A stretch of DNA of 64,000 bases from Gordonia phthalatica (GCF_001305675.1 NZ_CP011853.1:4030001-4094000), one strand, 5' to 3'. Shown: positions 9,222 through 18,196, counted from the first letter of the stretch. The notes: a model not told the origin generated them from the sequence alone. Numbers and translations are program-made.

Positions 9222-11326
9222 GCGTTGTGCTCCTCGGAAGGTCGAGCGTTCTTGTTGTTCTGCGCCTGGATGGCGGTGATGGCGACGGTGTTGACGATGT
9301 CGGAGACCAGCGCGCCGCGGGAGAGGTCGTTCATCGGCTTGTTGAGACCCTGCAGCACGGGGCCGACGGCGATGGCGCCGGCGCTGCGCTGCACCGCCTT
9401 GTAGGTGTTGTTGCCGGTGTTGAGGTCCGGGAAGATCAGGACCGTCGCCTGACCGGCGACTGGGGAGTCCGGCATCTTCGACGCAGCCACGGTCGGTTCG
9501 ACGGCCGCGTCGTACTGGATGGGACCCTCCACCAGGAGGTCGGGCGCCTTCTCGCGGACGATGGCGGTCGCGGCCGCCACCTTGTCGACGTCCTTGCCGG
9601 AGCCGGAGCCGCCGGTGGAGTACGAGAGGAGCGCGACGCGCTGCTCGATCCCGAAGGCTGCCGCGGTCTGGGCCGACTGCATGGCGATGTCGGCGAGTTC
9701 CTCGGCGGTCGGATCGGGGACGATCGCGCAGTCACCGTAGACGAGGACCTCGTCCGCCAGGCACATGAAGAACACGCTCGACACGGTGGAGACGCCGGGC
9801 ACCGTCTTGATGATCTCGAACGCCGGGCGGATGGTCTGGGCGGTGGTGTGCGCGGCGCCGGACACCATGCCGTCGACGCGGCCGGTGTGCAGCAGCATGG
9901 TGCCGAAGTACGACTCGTCGCGCACCACCTCCGACGCACGCTCGAGGGTCATGCCCTTGTGCTTGCGCAGCTCCACGTAGAGCGGGGCGAACTCGTCGGC
10001 CAGCGGCGACGTGGCCGGGTCGATGATCTCCACATCCGACAGGTCGATGCCGAGTTCGCTCGCCCGGCGGAGGACCGCGTCCGGGTCGCCGAGGAGGGTC
10101 AGCTTCGCGACGCTGCGGCGGATCAGGCGTTCGGCGGCGCGGAGGATGCGGTCGTCGTTGCCCTCGGGGAGGACGATGCGCTGCGGGTCGGACTTGGCCT
10201 GCTTGATCAGCTGGTACTCGAACATCTGCGGCGTCATGACCTCCGGCTTGTGGAGGTCGAGCTCGGCGATCAGCTCCGCCGGCGACACGTACTTCTCCAT
10301 GAGGCCGATCGCCGCGTCGATCTTGCTGAACGAGCCGCGCGCCATGGCGCCGCGGGTGTTGGACGCGATCCGCGCGGTCTCGTAGGTCCCGTGCTCGCAT
10401 GCGATGATCGGCAGCGTGGGCCGGAGGCCCTTGACGAGGGCGTCGATCATCGGATGCGGTCGGAGGCCGCCGTTGATGACGATGCCCGCCAGGCGCGGGA
10501 AGCCGGCGGCCGCGTCGGCGTTGACGAGGGCCAACAGAACGTCGGAGCGGTCGGCGGGGGCGATCACGACGAGGGACTCGCTGAGGCGCTCCAGGATGTG
10601 TTCGACGGTCATGCCGCCGACCATCACGTCCAGCGCCTCGCGGTCCATGAGGTCCAGGTCGCCGGAGTAGCGGGTGCCGTCGAGGGCGTCGCACAGTTCG
10701 GCCATGGTCGGAGCGACGAGCAGCGGTTCCTCGGGCAGGGCCCACGACTTGATGCCGGTCCCCTGCAGGGCTGCGGCGACGGCCGTACGACGGTCGGGAT
10801 TGCAGCGGTTGGCGACGATGCCGACGGTGCTGGCGTGCGCGGTCTTGATGTCGGCCAGGAGCAGGTCGGCGACCGCCTTCACTTCTGCGGGCGTGCGGTC
10901 GTAGGCCTTGACCACCAGGATGATCGGCGCGGACAGGTTGGCGGCGATACGAGCGTTGAAGCTGAGCTCCGACGGCGACGCGACGTCGGTGTAGTCGGAG
11001 CCGATCACCAGCACGTTGTCGCACTGTTCGGCGACGGCGTGGTAGCGGGCGACGATCTCGCCGATCGCCGCGTCGGGGTCGGCGTGGACGTCGTCGTAGT
11101 GGACGCCGATGCACTGCTCGTAGGGGATCTCGACCGACGCGTACTGGTGCAGGAGGTCGAGGATGTAGTCGCCCTCGTCGGCGGTGCCGCGGGAGATGGG
11201 GCGGAAGACGCCGACCCGGCCTCCGGCCGCGGTGAGGACCATCAGCGCACCGAGCGCGACCGTCGATTTTCCGGTGTCACCTTCCGCCGACGCGACGTAG
11301 ATGCTGCGGGCGCTCGTGCCTGTCAT
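9218..11326 (-). CDS. pta: Phosphate acetyltransferase Pta (long form)
   Basis: Converts acetyl-CoA and phosphate to acetyl phosphate. The 702-residue long form has an N-terminal BioD/CobB-like P-loop domain (ASAEGDTGKST, about residues 12-22), a central DRTGG domain (about 210-330) and the catalytic PTA_PTB domain from about 370 (LPEGNDDRILRAAERL, then YSTGGSGSGKDVDKV near 590). Long forms are often allosterically regulated through the N-terminal half. First gene of the pta-ackA operon; the 29 bases between it and the upstream TetR gene leave room for cotranscription. Confidence 0.97.
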   Translation of the reverse strand: MTGTSARSIYVASAEGDTGKSTVALGALMVLTAAGGRVGVFRPISRGTADEGDYILDLLHQYASVEIPYEQCIGVHYDDVHADPDAAIGEIVARYHAVAEQCDNVLVIGSDYTDVASPSELSFNARIAANLSAPIILVVKAYDRTPAEVKAVADLLLADIKTAHASTVGIVANRCNPDRRTAVAAALQGTGIKSWALPEEPLLVAPTMAELCDALDGTRYSGDLDLMDREALDVMVGGMTVEHILERLSESLVVIAPADRSDVLLALVNADAAAGFPRLAGIVINGGLRPHPMIDALVKGLRPTLPIIACEHGTYETARIASNTRGAMARGSFSKIDAAIGLMEKYVSPAELIAELDLHKPEVMTPQMFEYQLIKQAKSDPQRIVLPEGNDDRILRAAERLIRRSVAKLTLLGDPDAVLRRASELGIDLSDVEIIDPATSPLADEFAPLYVELRKHKGMTLERASEVVRDESYFGTMLLHTGRVDGMVSGAAHTTAQTIRPAFEIIKTVPGVSTVSSVFFMCLADEVLVYGDCAIVPDPTAEELADIAMQSAQTAAAFGIEQRVALLSYSTGGSGSGKDVDKVAAATAIVREKAPDLLVEGPIQYDAAVEPTVAASKMPDSPVAGQATVLIFPDLNTGNNTYKAVQRSAGAIAVGPVLQGLNKPMNDLSRGALVSDIVNTVAITAIQAQNNKNARPSEEHNA

Positions 11327-11355
11327 GAGTCATGACATTACTGGGTTCACAGCGG

Positions 11356-11904
11356 TCACCGTATGACGGCGCGCACCACCAGGTCGGCGATCTCGTCGTC
11401 GGTCAGAGTGCCTTCGGGAACCAGCATGCAGGAGTAGACGATTCGGACGATGAACTCGCTGCCGGCCCGCGGATTCGGGTACAGCACCGCCACCTCGTCG
11501 GGTTCGGCGTCGGGCAGCGTCGCGTCGACGATGAGGGCGATCAGCGACGGGCGGTCGGAGTCCTTGGTGCTGATGAGGGCGCGCACCACTTCTTCGGGCT
11601 CGTTGCGCAGGACGTACTGGAGCGCCTCGTGCTCGCGGATGTACTGCAAGCTGGCCTTGACGCGTTCGCGGACTCGTTCGGCGGGGTCGTCGTACTGCTG
11701 CCCCCACGTGTGGAGATGGACGCGGAGCTGCTCCAGTTCGCGCGCCATGATGGCGGCGACGAGCGCGTCGCGGCCGCCGAACATGCGGTAGGCGGTGGCG
11801 CGTGCGACGCCCGCCTGCCTGGCCACCGACGTCAAACTGAGAGCCTTGGCGCCGAAGCGCGACACCAGGGCCACTCCGACGTCCACCATCCGGTCACGAT
11901 CCAT
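11356..11904 (-). CDS. TetR-family transcriptional regulator
   Basis: A 182-residue DNA-binding protein with a typical TetR helix-turn-helix at about residues 20-55 (LTSVARQAGVARATAYRMFGG). The C-terminal ligand-binding part is family-variable. The ATG at 11904 gives the usual N-terminus; the open frame continues upstream to 12018 without a better start. It reads in the same direction as pta with 29 bases between stop and start, so it could lead the pta-ackA transcript or regulate it. The ligand is unknown. Confidence 0.85.
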   Translation of the reverse strand: MDRDRMVDVGVALVSRFGAKALSLTSVARQAGVARATAYRMFGGRDALVAAIMARELEQLRVHLHTWGQQYDDPAERVRERVKASLQYIREHEALQYVLRNEPEEVVRALISTKDSDRPSLIALIVDATLPDAEPDEVAVLYPNPRAGSEFIVRIVYSCMLVPEGTLTDDEIADLVVRAVIR

Positions 11905-11950
11905 GGATAAACGGTATCGAACCGGGGGCGGGAGTCTTCGGCAGTCGCCG

Positions 11951-12370
11951 TCATTCCCCGTCGATGTAATGCATCGCCGCCTCTTCAGCCGAGGCACCTG
12001 CCCCGTCGACACCCGCATCGGTCGCGAGGAGTTGATTGTCGACGTCGGGGCCGTAGCCGGCGTCGGGCGCGATCAGCCGACCGGCGCGGTGGCGGCCGAC
12101 TTCGGCGCGGGAGGGCATGTCCGGGTCGTCGTCCTCGTTCTCGTCTCCGGAGACCTCGTCATCGTCGTCGTACGACGTGTCGGGTTCCTCTTCAGCGAGG
12201 CGGGAGTCGAGGGTGTCGTGCACGCGGGCGCCGCGTGCGTAGTCGGGCGGCGAGTAGCCGCGGTCGAGGATGTCGCCGACTTCGGCGTCCTCGAGGGTGT
12301 CCCCGGGCTGCAGTTGGCCGGTGGCCTCCTGCATGTACTCACCGCCGTCGTACGAATCGCTCTCGCTCAT
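11951..12370 (-). CDS. DUF5709 family protein
   Basis: A 139-residue, very acidic actinobacterial protein of unknown function. It shows the family's conserved pieces: PGDTLEDAEVGDILDRGYSPPD near residue 22, LDSRLAEEEPDTS, RAGRLIAPD and the C-terminal DGAGASAEEAAMHYID. There is no signal peptide or membrane segment, so it is probably soluble and largely disordered in the Asp/Glu-rich middle. It is divergent from metA across a 223-base gap that holds a long palindrome. Confidence 0.8.
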   Translation of the reverse strand: MSESDSYDGGEYMQEATGQLQPGDTLEDAEVGDILDRGYSPPDYARGARVHDTLDSRLAEEEPDTSYDDDDEVSGDENEDDDPDMPSRAEVGRHRAGRLIAPDAGYGPDVDNQLLATDAGVDGAGASAEEAAMHYIDGE

Positions 12371-12447
12371 GGATCAAGGCTAACGCCGCACGGTGGCCGA
12401 CGACGTGTGTCGTGCGGTTTCCCTCACGCACCACTTCGCGTCGTCGT

Positions 12448-12505
12448 GCACCAGTTCTGGCTCCCGCATTGGGTCGCGACCGAGTGCGAGAGCCAGAAGT
12501 GGTGC
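12448..12505. repeat. 58-bp imperfect palindrome between divergent genes
   Basis: Two 29-base arms centred on GGTCGCGACC pair with about four mismatches; the outer 16 bases (GCACCA...GGCTC and its complement) differ at one position. It sits upstream of both metA and the DUF5709 gene, so it is not a terminator for either. A partial extra copy of the arm end (GCACCACTTC) lies about 20 bases to the left. Confidence 0.75.
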
Positions 12506-12593
12506 GGCTCGGACACGAGCGATGCGAGCACCACACCGGCCCCGTACTGACCAGAGCGGACACCCGAATCACCCACAGTGGCACTATTGAGTC

Positions 12594-13517
12594 ATGCCGG
12601 TGAACATTCCGCGGGACCTTCCTGCTCGTGCGATCCTCGAGGACGAGGGCATCTTCGTGATGTCCGACGACCGCGCCCGCTCGCAGGACATCCGGCCGAT
12701 GCGCATCGCGATCTTGAACCTGATGCCGACCAAGGAAGCCACCGAGACCCAGCTTCTCCGCGTCCTCGGAAGCACTCCGCTGCAGGTGGAGGTGACGCTG
12801 CTGCACATGGCCAGCCACGCGTCGCGCAACACCCCGCCCGAGCATCTCGAAGAGTTCTACACGACCTTCGAGGAGGTCGCCGACCAGTACTTCGACGGCC
12901 TGATCGTGACCGGCGCCCCGATCGAGCGACTGCAGTTCGAGGACGTCGACTACTGGCCGGAGATGGAGACCATCCTCGACTGGAGCCGCGACCACGTCTA
13001 CTCGACGATGCACATCTGCTGGGGCGCGCAGGCCGGGCTGTATCACCACTACGGCGTCCCGAAGTACGAGCTTCCGGAGAAGCTGTCGGGCATCTTCGAG
13101 CACCGCGTCCTGCAGCCTCACTCGGCGCTGCTGCGGGGACTCGACGACACGCTGACCGTGCCGCAGTCGCGCCACACCGACGTGCACGCCGAGGACATCG
13201 AGGCGACGGGTGCCGTCGATGTGCTGGTGGTCGGCGACGACGCAGGCGTCCTGCTGGCCGCGACCCCGGATCTACGGCAGGTGTTCATCACCGGCCACCC
13301 CGAGTACGACCGCGACACCCTGGACCGCGAGTACAAGCGGGACACCGAGGCCGGGATGAATCCGCAGCTGCCGGCCCACTACTACCCGAACGACGACCCG
13401 TCGCAGGCCCCGAAGGTGACGTGGCGCAGCTACGGCGTCATGGTCTACGCGAACTGGCTCAACCACTGCGTGTACCAGCAGGTCCCGTTCGAGCAGACGC
13501 TCTTGAAGAAGGACTGA
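12594..13517 (+). CDS. metA: Homoserine O-acyltransferase MetA, probably acetyl-specific
   Basis: First step of methionine synthesis: acylation of homoserine. The 307 residues align without gaps to E. coli MetA over the N-terminal half as I recall that sequence (IRPMRIAILNLMPTKEATE, SRNTPPEHL, FDGLIVTGAP). The catalytic cysteine is Cys142 in HICWGAQ, and FITGHPEYD carries the active-site histidine. The residue that discriminates acyl donors, Gly111 in succinyl-specific enzymes and Glu111 in acetyl-specific ones, is Glu here (GAPIERLQF). The reaction is therefore predicted to use acetyl-CoA. Mycobacteria normally use MetX for this step, so the gene is notable. No clear Shine-Dalgarno. Confidence 0.93.
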   Translation: MPVNIPRDLPARAILEDEGIFVMSDDRARSQDIRPMRIAILNLMPTKEATETQLLRVLGSTPLQVEVTLLHMASHASRNTPPEHLEEFYTTFEEVADQYFDGLIVTGAPIERLQFEDVDYWPEMETILDWSRDHVYSTMHICWGAQAGLYHHYGVPKYELPEKLSGIFEHRVLQPHSALLRGLDDTLTVPQSRHTDVHAEDIEATGAVDVLVVGDDAGVLLAATPDLRQVFITGHPEYDRDTLDREYKRDTEAGMNPQLPAHYYPNDDPSQAPKVTWRSYGVMVYANWLNHCVYQQVPFEQTLLKKD

Positions 13518-13544
13518 CCGCCCCGCCTAGCTGTACAACACGGT

Positions 13545-14471
13545 CTACCGCCGCCAGGACTCGTAACTGCGCGGATCCTCGATCGGCTCCAGGTGAATGG
13601 TGGGCCGCAGATCCTCGACGGCCTGGTGCAGCGAGGTCTCGACCTCTTCGAGGAGGTCGTGTCCGCGCTGCACGGTCCACTCGCCCGGCACCAGCATGTG
13701 CAGCTGCACGAAGCGCAGGTGTCCGGCTTCGCGGGTGCGGACATCGTGGAAGTCGACGCCGTCGCCCCGATAGCGATCGAGCACGGCGTCGACAGCGGCA
13801 CGCTGCTCGTCGGGGATGGCTGTGTCCATCAGGCCCATCGTGGAAGCGCGCATCAGCTTGTAGCCGACGAAGATGATGTTGACGGCGACGATGATCGCGA
13901 TGACCGGATCCAGCCTGCTCCAGCCGGTCAGGTAGACGGCGCCGACGCCGACGATGACGCCCGCGGTGGTCCACACGTCGGTCATCAGGTGCTTGCCGTC
14001 GGCTTCAAGGGTCAGCGACCGGAACTTCCGACCGACGCGCATCAGCTGCCACGCGACGAGTCCGTTGATCACCGATGCGAGGACCGAGACCGCGAGACCG
14101 AAGCCGACCTGTTCCAGATCGCGCGGATTGAACAGGCGGTCGACGGCAGTGACGATGATGACGATCGCCGCGATCACGATCATGACGCCCTCGATGACGG
14201 CGGAGAAGTACTCGCTCTTCACGTGTCCGAAGTTGTGGTCGTCGTCGGCGGGCTTCGCCGCGATCCGGAGCGCGAAGAAGGCGACGACCGCGGCCACGAG
14301 GTTGACGACGGACTCGGCGGCGTCGGACAGCAGACCGACCGACCCGGTGAGCTGCCACGCGAACATCTTCAGCGCGATGACGACGATCGACGCCGCGATG
14401 CTCAGCAGCGCCCACTTGCTCAGGTCTCGGGTCTGTTGTTCGGTCACCTGTTCATCTTCGCGCATCCGCAC
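13545..14471 (-). CDS. Cation diffusion facilitator family metal exporter
   Basis: Proton-coupled efflux of Zn2+, Fe2+ or similar divalent cations across the cytoplasmic membrane. The 308 residues carry six membrane segments with the metal-site motifs LLSDAAES (segment II), HNFGHVKSEY (after segment III) and HLMTDVWTT (segment V), then a C-terminal cytoplasmic domain ending in histidine-containing strands (HLRFVQLHMLVPGEW). Start choice is uncertain: ATG at 14471, ATG at 14465 or GTG at 14447 all precede the first conserved region. It is convergent with metA, 27 bases apart. The metal cannot be assigned. Confidence 0.92.
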   Translation of the reverse strand: MRMREDEQVTEQQTRDLSKWALLSIAASIVVIALKMFAWQLTGSVGLLSDAAESVVNLVAAVVAFFALRIAAKPADDDHNFGHVKSEYFSAVIEGVMIVIAAIVIIVTAVDRLFNPRDLEQVGFGLAVSVLASVINGLVAWQLMRVGRKFRSLTLEADGKHLMTDVWTTAGVIVGVGAVYLTGWSRLDPVIAIIVAVNIIFVGYKLMRASTMGLMDTAIPDEQRAAVDAVLDRYRGDGVDFHDVRTREAGHLRFVQLHMLVPGEWTVQRGHDLLEEVETSLHQAVEDLRPTIHLEPIEDPRSYESWRR

Positions 14472-14542
14472 CGGAACGGCCTCGCCGTACCGGGATCGCC
14501 GATTGCATTGAACAAATCGACTGTGACGGGGATCATAGGTGC

Positions 14543-15112
14543 ATGCTCGACGAGTTGAACGACCAAGCCCAGGCCGACTACGACGCCGGCCAGTTCACCA
14601 GCGCGCTCGCCGGCTTCTCGGTGCTCCGAGAGATCCGTGCCCGACGCGAAGGCCCCTACTCCGTGAAGTATCTCGCGGCCATGCACGACAGCGTCCGCTG
14701 CATGTCCCAATTGGAGATGTGGTCGGACTCCGACCTCCTGTGCAGCGAGCTGCACAGCAAGTACGTCCGGACACTCGGCCGCGGTCAGTCGGTGACGGTC
14801 GACGTCGCCAAGCACTGGGCCTGGTCGATGATGCATCTGCGCGACCTCCGCGCAGCGATCGGCCTCTACCTGACGACCGCGGACGCGATGTGGGACGTCG
14901 ACACCGACGGCGCCCGGCGACTGATCGGCGCCGCCGCCGCGATCCCCGCCGTCCGACCGGCCGCGATGGTCTGGAAGGGCATCGTCGACGGCGTGGCACT
15001 GCGGCACACCGACGAACTCCTCAGCGTGTTGACTGCGTGGACGTCGCGCCTGTCCGCCGAGGAGACCGTCGAGCCGACGATCACGCTCGACGGATTGGCG
15101 ATGACGGCGTAG
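14543..15112 (+). CDS. Hypothetical TPR-like helical protein
   Basis: A 189-residue soluble protein of unknown function. Residues 1-100 read as paired amphipathic helices of tetratricopeptide type (ADYDAGQFTSALAGFSVLRE; AMHDSVRCMSQLEMWSDSDLL), but the repeats are degenerate. No signal peptide or membrane segment. It is divergent from the CDF transporter and convergent with the DUF308 gene 17 bases downstream. The start at 14543 is the only one that keeps the first helix. Confidence 0.7.
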   Translation: MLDELNDQAQADYDAGQFTSALAGFSVLREIRARREGPYSVKYLAAMHDSVRCMSQLEMWSDSDLLCSELHSKYVRTLGRGQSVTVDVAKHWAWSMMHLRDLRAAIGLYLTTADAMWDVDTDGARRLIGAAAAIPAVRPAAMVWKGIVDGVALRHTDELLSVLTAWTSRLSAEETVEPTITLDGLAMTA

Positions 15113-15129
15113 GCCGACCCGCCCGGGAC

Positions 15130-15726
15130 TCAGTCCTCGGCAGGCGCGTCGAGTGCCTCGACCAGCTTGGCGATCTTCGCGGGGACCGTGAACAGGGTGA
15201 CGATGCTGACCGCGATCAGCATGACGGCGAGGATCCACAGGATGGTGCTGAGCGTGTAGATGGCGGGCAGCGTGATCATCGCGATGCCGGCGAGAACCGA
15301 CACGGCGCCGGCGAGCATGGCCAGCCAGCGCGGTCCCAGCTGCCGCGTGAGGCGGAGACCGAACAGGTCCTGGACGCCGCCGATGATCCAGCCGACGCCG
15401 ATGAAGATGCCCAGCAGGGTCAACGACTTGGCCGGATTGATGGTGGCCAGGACGCCGACGGCGAGGACGATGCCGCCGAGGACGCCCAGCAGGATGCGGG
15501 CGCCGGAGGAGGCTCGGGTCACGGCGAAGGCGACGAACAGTCGGGCGAGGCCGGTGACGATCAGCGAGATGCCGAACAGCACACCCACGATCACCAACGA
15601 CGCCTCGGGCCAGACCAGGGCGGCGATACCGAGGCCGATGCCCACCAGCGACGAGAAGATCACGAGAGTGCGGACGGCACCGACCGCGTCGTTCGGCAAA
15701 ACGGACGGTGTTGCTTGAGTGGTCAT
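15130..15726 (-). CDS. DUF308/HdeD-family membrane protein
   Basis: A 198-residue protein with six closely spaced hydrophobic segments in three helical pairs, the layout of the HdeD-like DUF308 family. Recurrent small-residue helices such as LGIFIGVGWIIGGVQDLF are typical. HdeD is linked to acid resistance in enterobacteria, but no function is known for actinobacterial members. The ATG at 15726 is 24 bases from the divergent thioesterase gene. The long open frame upstream of this ATG is antisense to that gene and is not coding. Confidence 0.85.
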   Translation of the reverse strand: MTTQATPSVLPNDAVGAVRTLVIFSSLVGIGLGIAALVWPEASLVIVGVLFGISLIVTGLARLFVAFAVTRASSGARILLGVLGGIVLAVGVLATINPAKSLTLLGIFIGVGWIIGGVQDLFGLRLTRQLGPRWLAMLAGAVSVLAGIAMITLPAIYTLSTILWILAVMLIAVSIVTLFTVPAKIAKLVEALDAPAED

Positions 15727-15750
15727 GCACGCAGCGTAGCGTGACCGAGC

Positions 15751-16590
15751 ATGGCGGCTAAGACCTTCTTCACGGTCGACGATTCCGGTCGATATCTTCC
15801 GACGGGCTACGCGATGGGACTGTGGGGCCCGGACGCCCTCAACGGCCCGGCCGTCTGTGCGATCGCCGTCTACGCGGCGGAGAAGGCCGGCGGGCGCGAG
15901 GACTTCACCCCCGCCCGCTTCACCCTGGAATTGTTCAAGAGCGCGCGCCGCCTGCCGATGGCGCCGTCCACCCGCACCCTGCGCGACGGTCGTCGTATCC
16001 GAGTGGTCGAGGTGTCGGTGAACCAGTACGACGGCGACGAGGAGATCCTCGTGGCGCGCGGCAACGTCGTCTTCCTGAAGCACGGCACCAATCCGCCGGG
16101 CGAGCGGTGGTCCCGACCGGCGGACGCCGACCCGTTCGTCCCGCCTGAGACCCCCGACAACCACCGTCCGTTCTTCCGGACCGACGAGCAGGACTGGTCC
16201 AGCAACCTCGCCGACTTCCAGAACTCCGATCGGCTGCGGCTCTGGACGCGCCCGTTCGCCGTGGTGGAGGGCGAGGAGCCGACGCAATTCCAGCGCGCGG
16301 TGATCGCGGCCGAGTCGACGAGTCTGGTGACCAACCTCGGCGACGGCGGCATCGGCTTCATCAACGCCGACCTGACCGTGGCCCTGGCACGACTGCCCGA
16401 GGGGGTCCGGGTGGGCCTGGCCGCCGACTCGCACATCGAGCACGCCGGCCTCTCGGTCGGGACCGCGAACCTGTACGACGAGCACGGCCAGTTCGGAGTC
16501 GGCCTGGTGACCGCCATCGACAACACCCGCGCGATGATCGACTTCGGCACCGCCATCCCCGGTACCTTCCGGGCACCCGAGTTGAGCTGA
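15751..16590 (+). CDS. Thioesterase-like superfamily protein (double hotdog)
   Basis: A 279-residue protein with two hotdog folds in tandem, the TesB-like acyl-CoA thioesterase layout. The N-terminal half holds GLWGPDALNGPAVCAIAVYA and TPARFTLELFKSARR; the C-terminal half has RVGLAADSHIEHAGLSVGTANLYDE, which matches the second hotdog. It probably hydrolyses an acyl-CoA thioester, but the substrate is unknown. A TAGCGT hexamer ends 8 bases before the ATG, so the transcript may have a very short leader. Divergent from the DUF308 gene. Confidence 0.75.
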   Translation: MAAKTFFTVDDSGRYLPTGYAMGLWGPDALNGPAVCAIAVYAAEKAGGREDFTPARFTLELFKSARRLPMAPSTRTLRDGRRIRVVEVSVNQYDGDEEILVARGNVVFLKHGTNPPGERWSRPADADPFVPPETPDNHRPFFRTDEQDWSSNLADFQNSDRLRLWTRPFAVVEGEEPTQFQRAVIAAESTSLVTNLGDGGIGFINADLTVALARLPEGVRVGLAADSHIEHAGLSVGTANLYDEHGQFGVGLVTAIDNTRAMIDFGTAIPGTFRAPELS

Positions 16591-16671
16591 CCGACTCCGT
16601 CGAACCCGGCACGCCGCCACCGTCGCGGGCGGTACGGTTCGGGCTCAGAGGGCTCGACGTCGGAGGTACGG

Positions 16672-16890
16672 GTGACGAACAGATATCTCAGGTACGGCGA
16701 CCGCCGTTTCATCATCACGCGCGAGACCGAGGCGCGGCTGGACCGCACCTTGAAGAAGGTCTACGCCAGCGGCAGCAGCGGCCACGAGTGGCTGAACCTC
16801 TATCCGGACAGCGAGGCGCAGTGCCGTCTCCTGATCGCTGCGGGCGTGCCGATCACGATCGAGACGGAGCCTGCGTTCGATCCGCGCTGA
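16672..16890 (+). CDS. Small hypothetical protein
   Basis: A 72-residue protein starting at GTG 16672, with GGAGG six bases upstream. It is mixed alpha/beta with an YLRYGDRRFIITRETEARL opening and no membrane segment. Its last 38 bases overlap the convergent PAP2 gene. No family is recognised; the good ribosome site and codon pattern support it as real. Confidence 0.6.
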   Translation: MTNRYLRYGDRRFIITRETEARLDRTLKKVYASGSSGHEWLNLYPDSEAQCRLLIAAGVPITIETEPAFDPR

Positions 16891-18040
16891 CCGCGGCGGC
16901 CGCTTCCCGTTCCGCGTCGCGTCGCGCATTCCGCGGCAGGATGTACCGCTTGTCGACGATGCGATAGGTCGCGTAGACGAGGGCGGCCAGTCCCCAGCCG
17001 AGGAGGACGTCGAAGACGTAGTGTTCGGCCGTGTAGACCAGCGCGAAGGCCATGACGACGGCGTACGCGGTGAACAGCGTCTTGCCGAGCCACCGGGTCC
17101 GCGGCCACATGAACAGCGCGAGCAGCGCGGTGAGACCCGCGTGCAGCGAGGGGATGGCGGCGACGAGATTCGATTTGGTCTGACCGAAGCGGATGGCCCG
17201 CAGCACCATATCGAGGTGCAGGACGCCCCATCCGCGGCTGGAGATCCGCTCCACGTAGGGCTCTGCGCCCGGGTGTTCGGGTTCCACCTGCCCGAGCAGG
17301 TTGTCGTCGACGACGCCGTACGGGTTGTACATGCACGGCGGGTCGTGCGGATGGTCGGCGACCTGCGCGGCGGTGCACTTGGACGCCGCCCACGGCGGTG
17401 CGGCGGGAACCAGCGTGTAGCCGACGAGGCCGAGGAAGCTGACCGCGATGAAGCACGCGGCGAAGCGGCGCCAGACGGCGCGGTCGCGCACCCACAGCAC
17501 GGCGGCGGTGGCGTACGGGACGATGAAGTACGACATGTAGACGACGCTGGTGACGACCTCCCACCAGGGTGGACTCGCCTGCTTCAGGTGCGACTGCAGC
17601 CAGACCGTCGGGTTGACGCCGAACATCAGGTGATCGACGTCGGGGGCGAGGGTCCAGTGGGTCGGCATGTCGAGCCAGACCGCGACGTTCCGCGTCCAGT
17701 CGTAGAGCATCAGGATCAGGACGAACGGCAGCCAGTCGATGAGGATCGTGATGACCCGACGACGGCCGACTGTCGCGGCGGCCATGCCGAACGCCAGGAA
17801 GAAGATGAGGCTGGTCCGGTCGGCGGCGATGCCCTGGTTCCAGAAGTAGATACCCAGCGAGACCGCCCAGAGCGTCAGCAGGATCCGGCGGATGAGCCGG
17901 TAGTCGCGGACCTTCTCCTCGACGACCTCGATCACCGGTTCGGCAGGCCTGTCGTCGTGCGGTGCGGCGGATTCCTCGGGTTCGGGCCGGTCGATCTCCG
18001 GGTCGCTCGACGACGTCGAATCCGTCGTGTTCAGACTCAC
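16853..18040 (-). CDS. PAP2-superfamily membrane protein (Aur1-like branch)
   Basis: A 395-residue integral membrane protein with an acidic cytoplasmic N-terminus and about six membrane segments. The phosphatase-type motifs are AIPSLHAG (about residues 292-299) and YTAEHYVFDVLLGW (about 333-346), giving the catalytic histidine pair and aspartate. The first PAP2 motif (KxxxxxxRP) is replaced by other residues, as in the inositolphosphotransferase-like (Aur1) branch. It probably transfers or removes a phosphate-linked head group of a membrane lipid. The GTG start follows GGGAGG by 6 bases. The 3' end overlaps the small gene at 16672. Confidence 0.8.
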   Translation of the reverse strand: MSLNTTDSTSSSDPEIDRPEPEESAAPHDDRPAEPVIEVVEEKVRDYRLIRRILLTLWAVSLGIYFWNQGIAADRTSLIFFLAFGMAAATVGRRRVITILIDWLPFVLILMLYDWTRNVAVWLDMPTHWTLAPDVDHLMFGVNPTVWLQSHLKQASPPWWEVVTSVVYMSYFIVPYATAAVLWVRDRAVWRRFAACFIAVSFLGLVGYTLVPAAPPWAASKCTAAQVADHPHDPPCMYNPYGVVDDNLLGQVEPEHPGAEPYVERISSRGWGVLHLDMVLRAIRFGQTKSNLVAAIPSLHAGLTALLALFMWPRTRWLGKTLFTAYAVVMAFALVYTAEHYVFDVLLGWGLAALVYATYRIVDKRYILPRNARRDAEREAAAAVSADRTQAPSRS

Positions 18041-18184
18041 GAGGCGTCCTCCCGTTCCCGCCCGGCAGAAGCCGACCGCACCACCAGACCCTAGTAGGAG
18101 TTCACCTCCGATTCACCGGAATGCACCTTCCGGTTTCCTGTGAACAATCAACTCCGACCAGGCGGTTCAGCGCGGCGATCACGA

Positions 18185-18196
18185 TAGGGTTGGGGC
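18185..18196 (+). promoter_or_regulatory. Leaderless promoter of nfo
   Basis: TAGGGT at 18185-18190 is followed by exactly six bases and then the ATG. With the usual 6-7 base spacing from -10 to +1, transcription would begin at the start codon. No Shine-Dalgarno is present. Confidence 0.55.

Noticed and set aside
9227..11335. A 702-codon plus-strand frame opposite pta
   Set aside because: Same length as pta and fully antisense; the composition (Val, Gly, Asp, Arg) is that of a shadow and the pta motifs are unambiguous.
15727..16620. N-terminal extension of the DUF308 gene up to 16620
   Set aside because: The extension is antisense to the thioesterase gene and lacks membrane character; the ATG at 15726 gives the normal family N-terminus.
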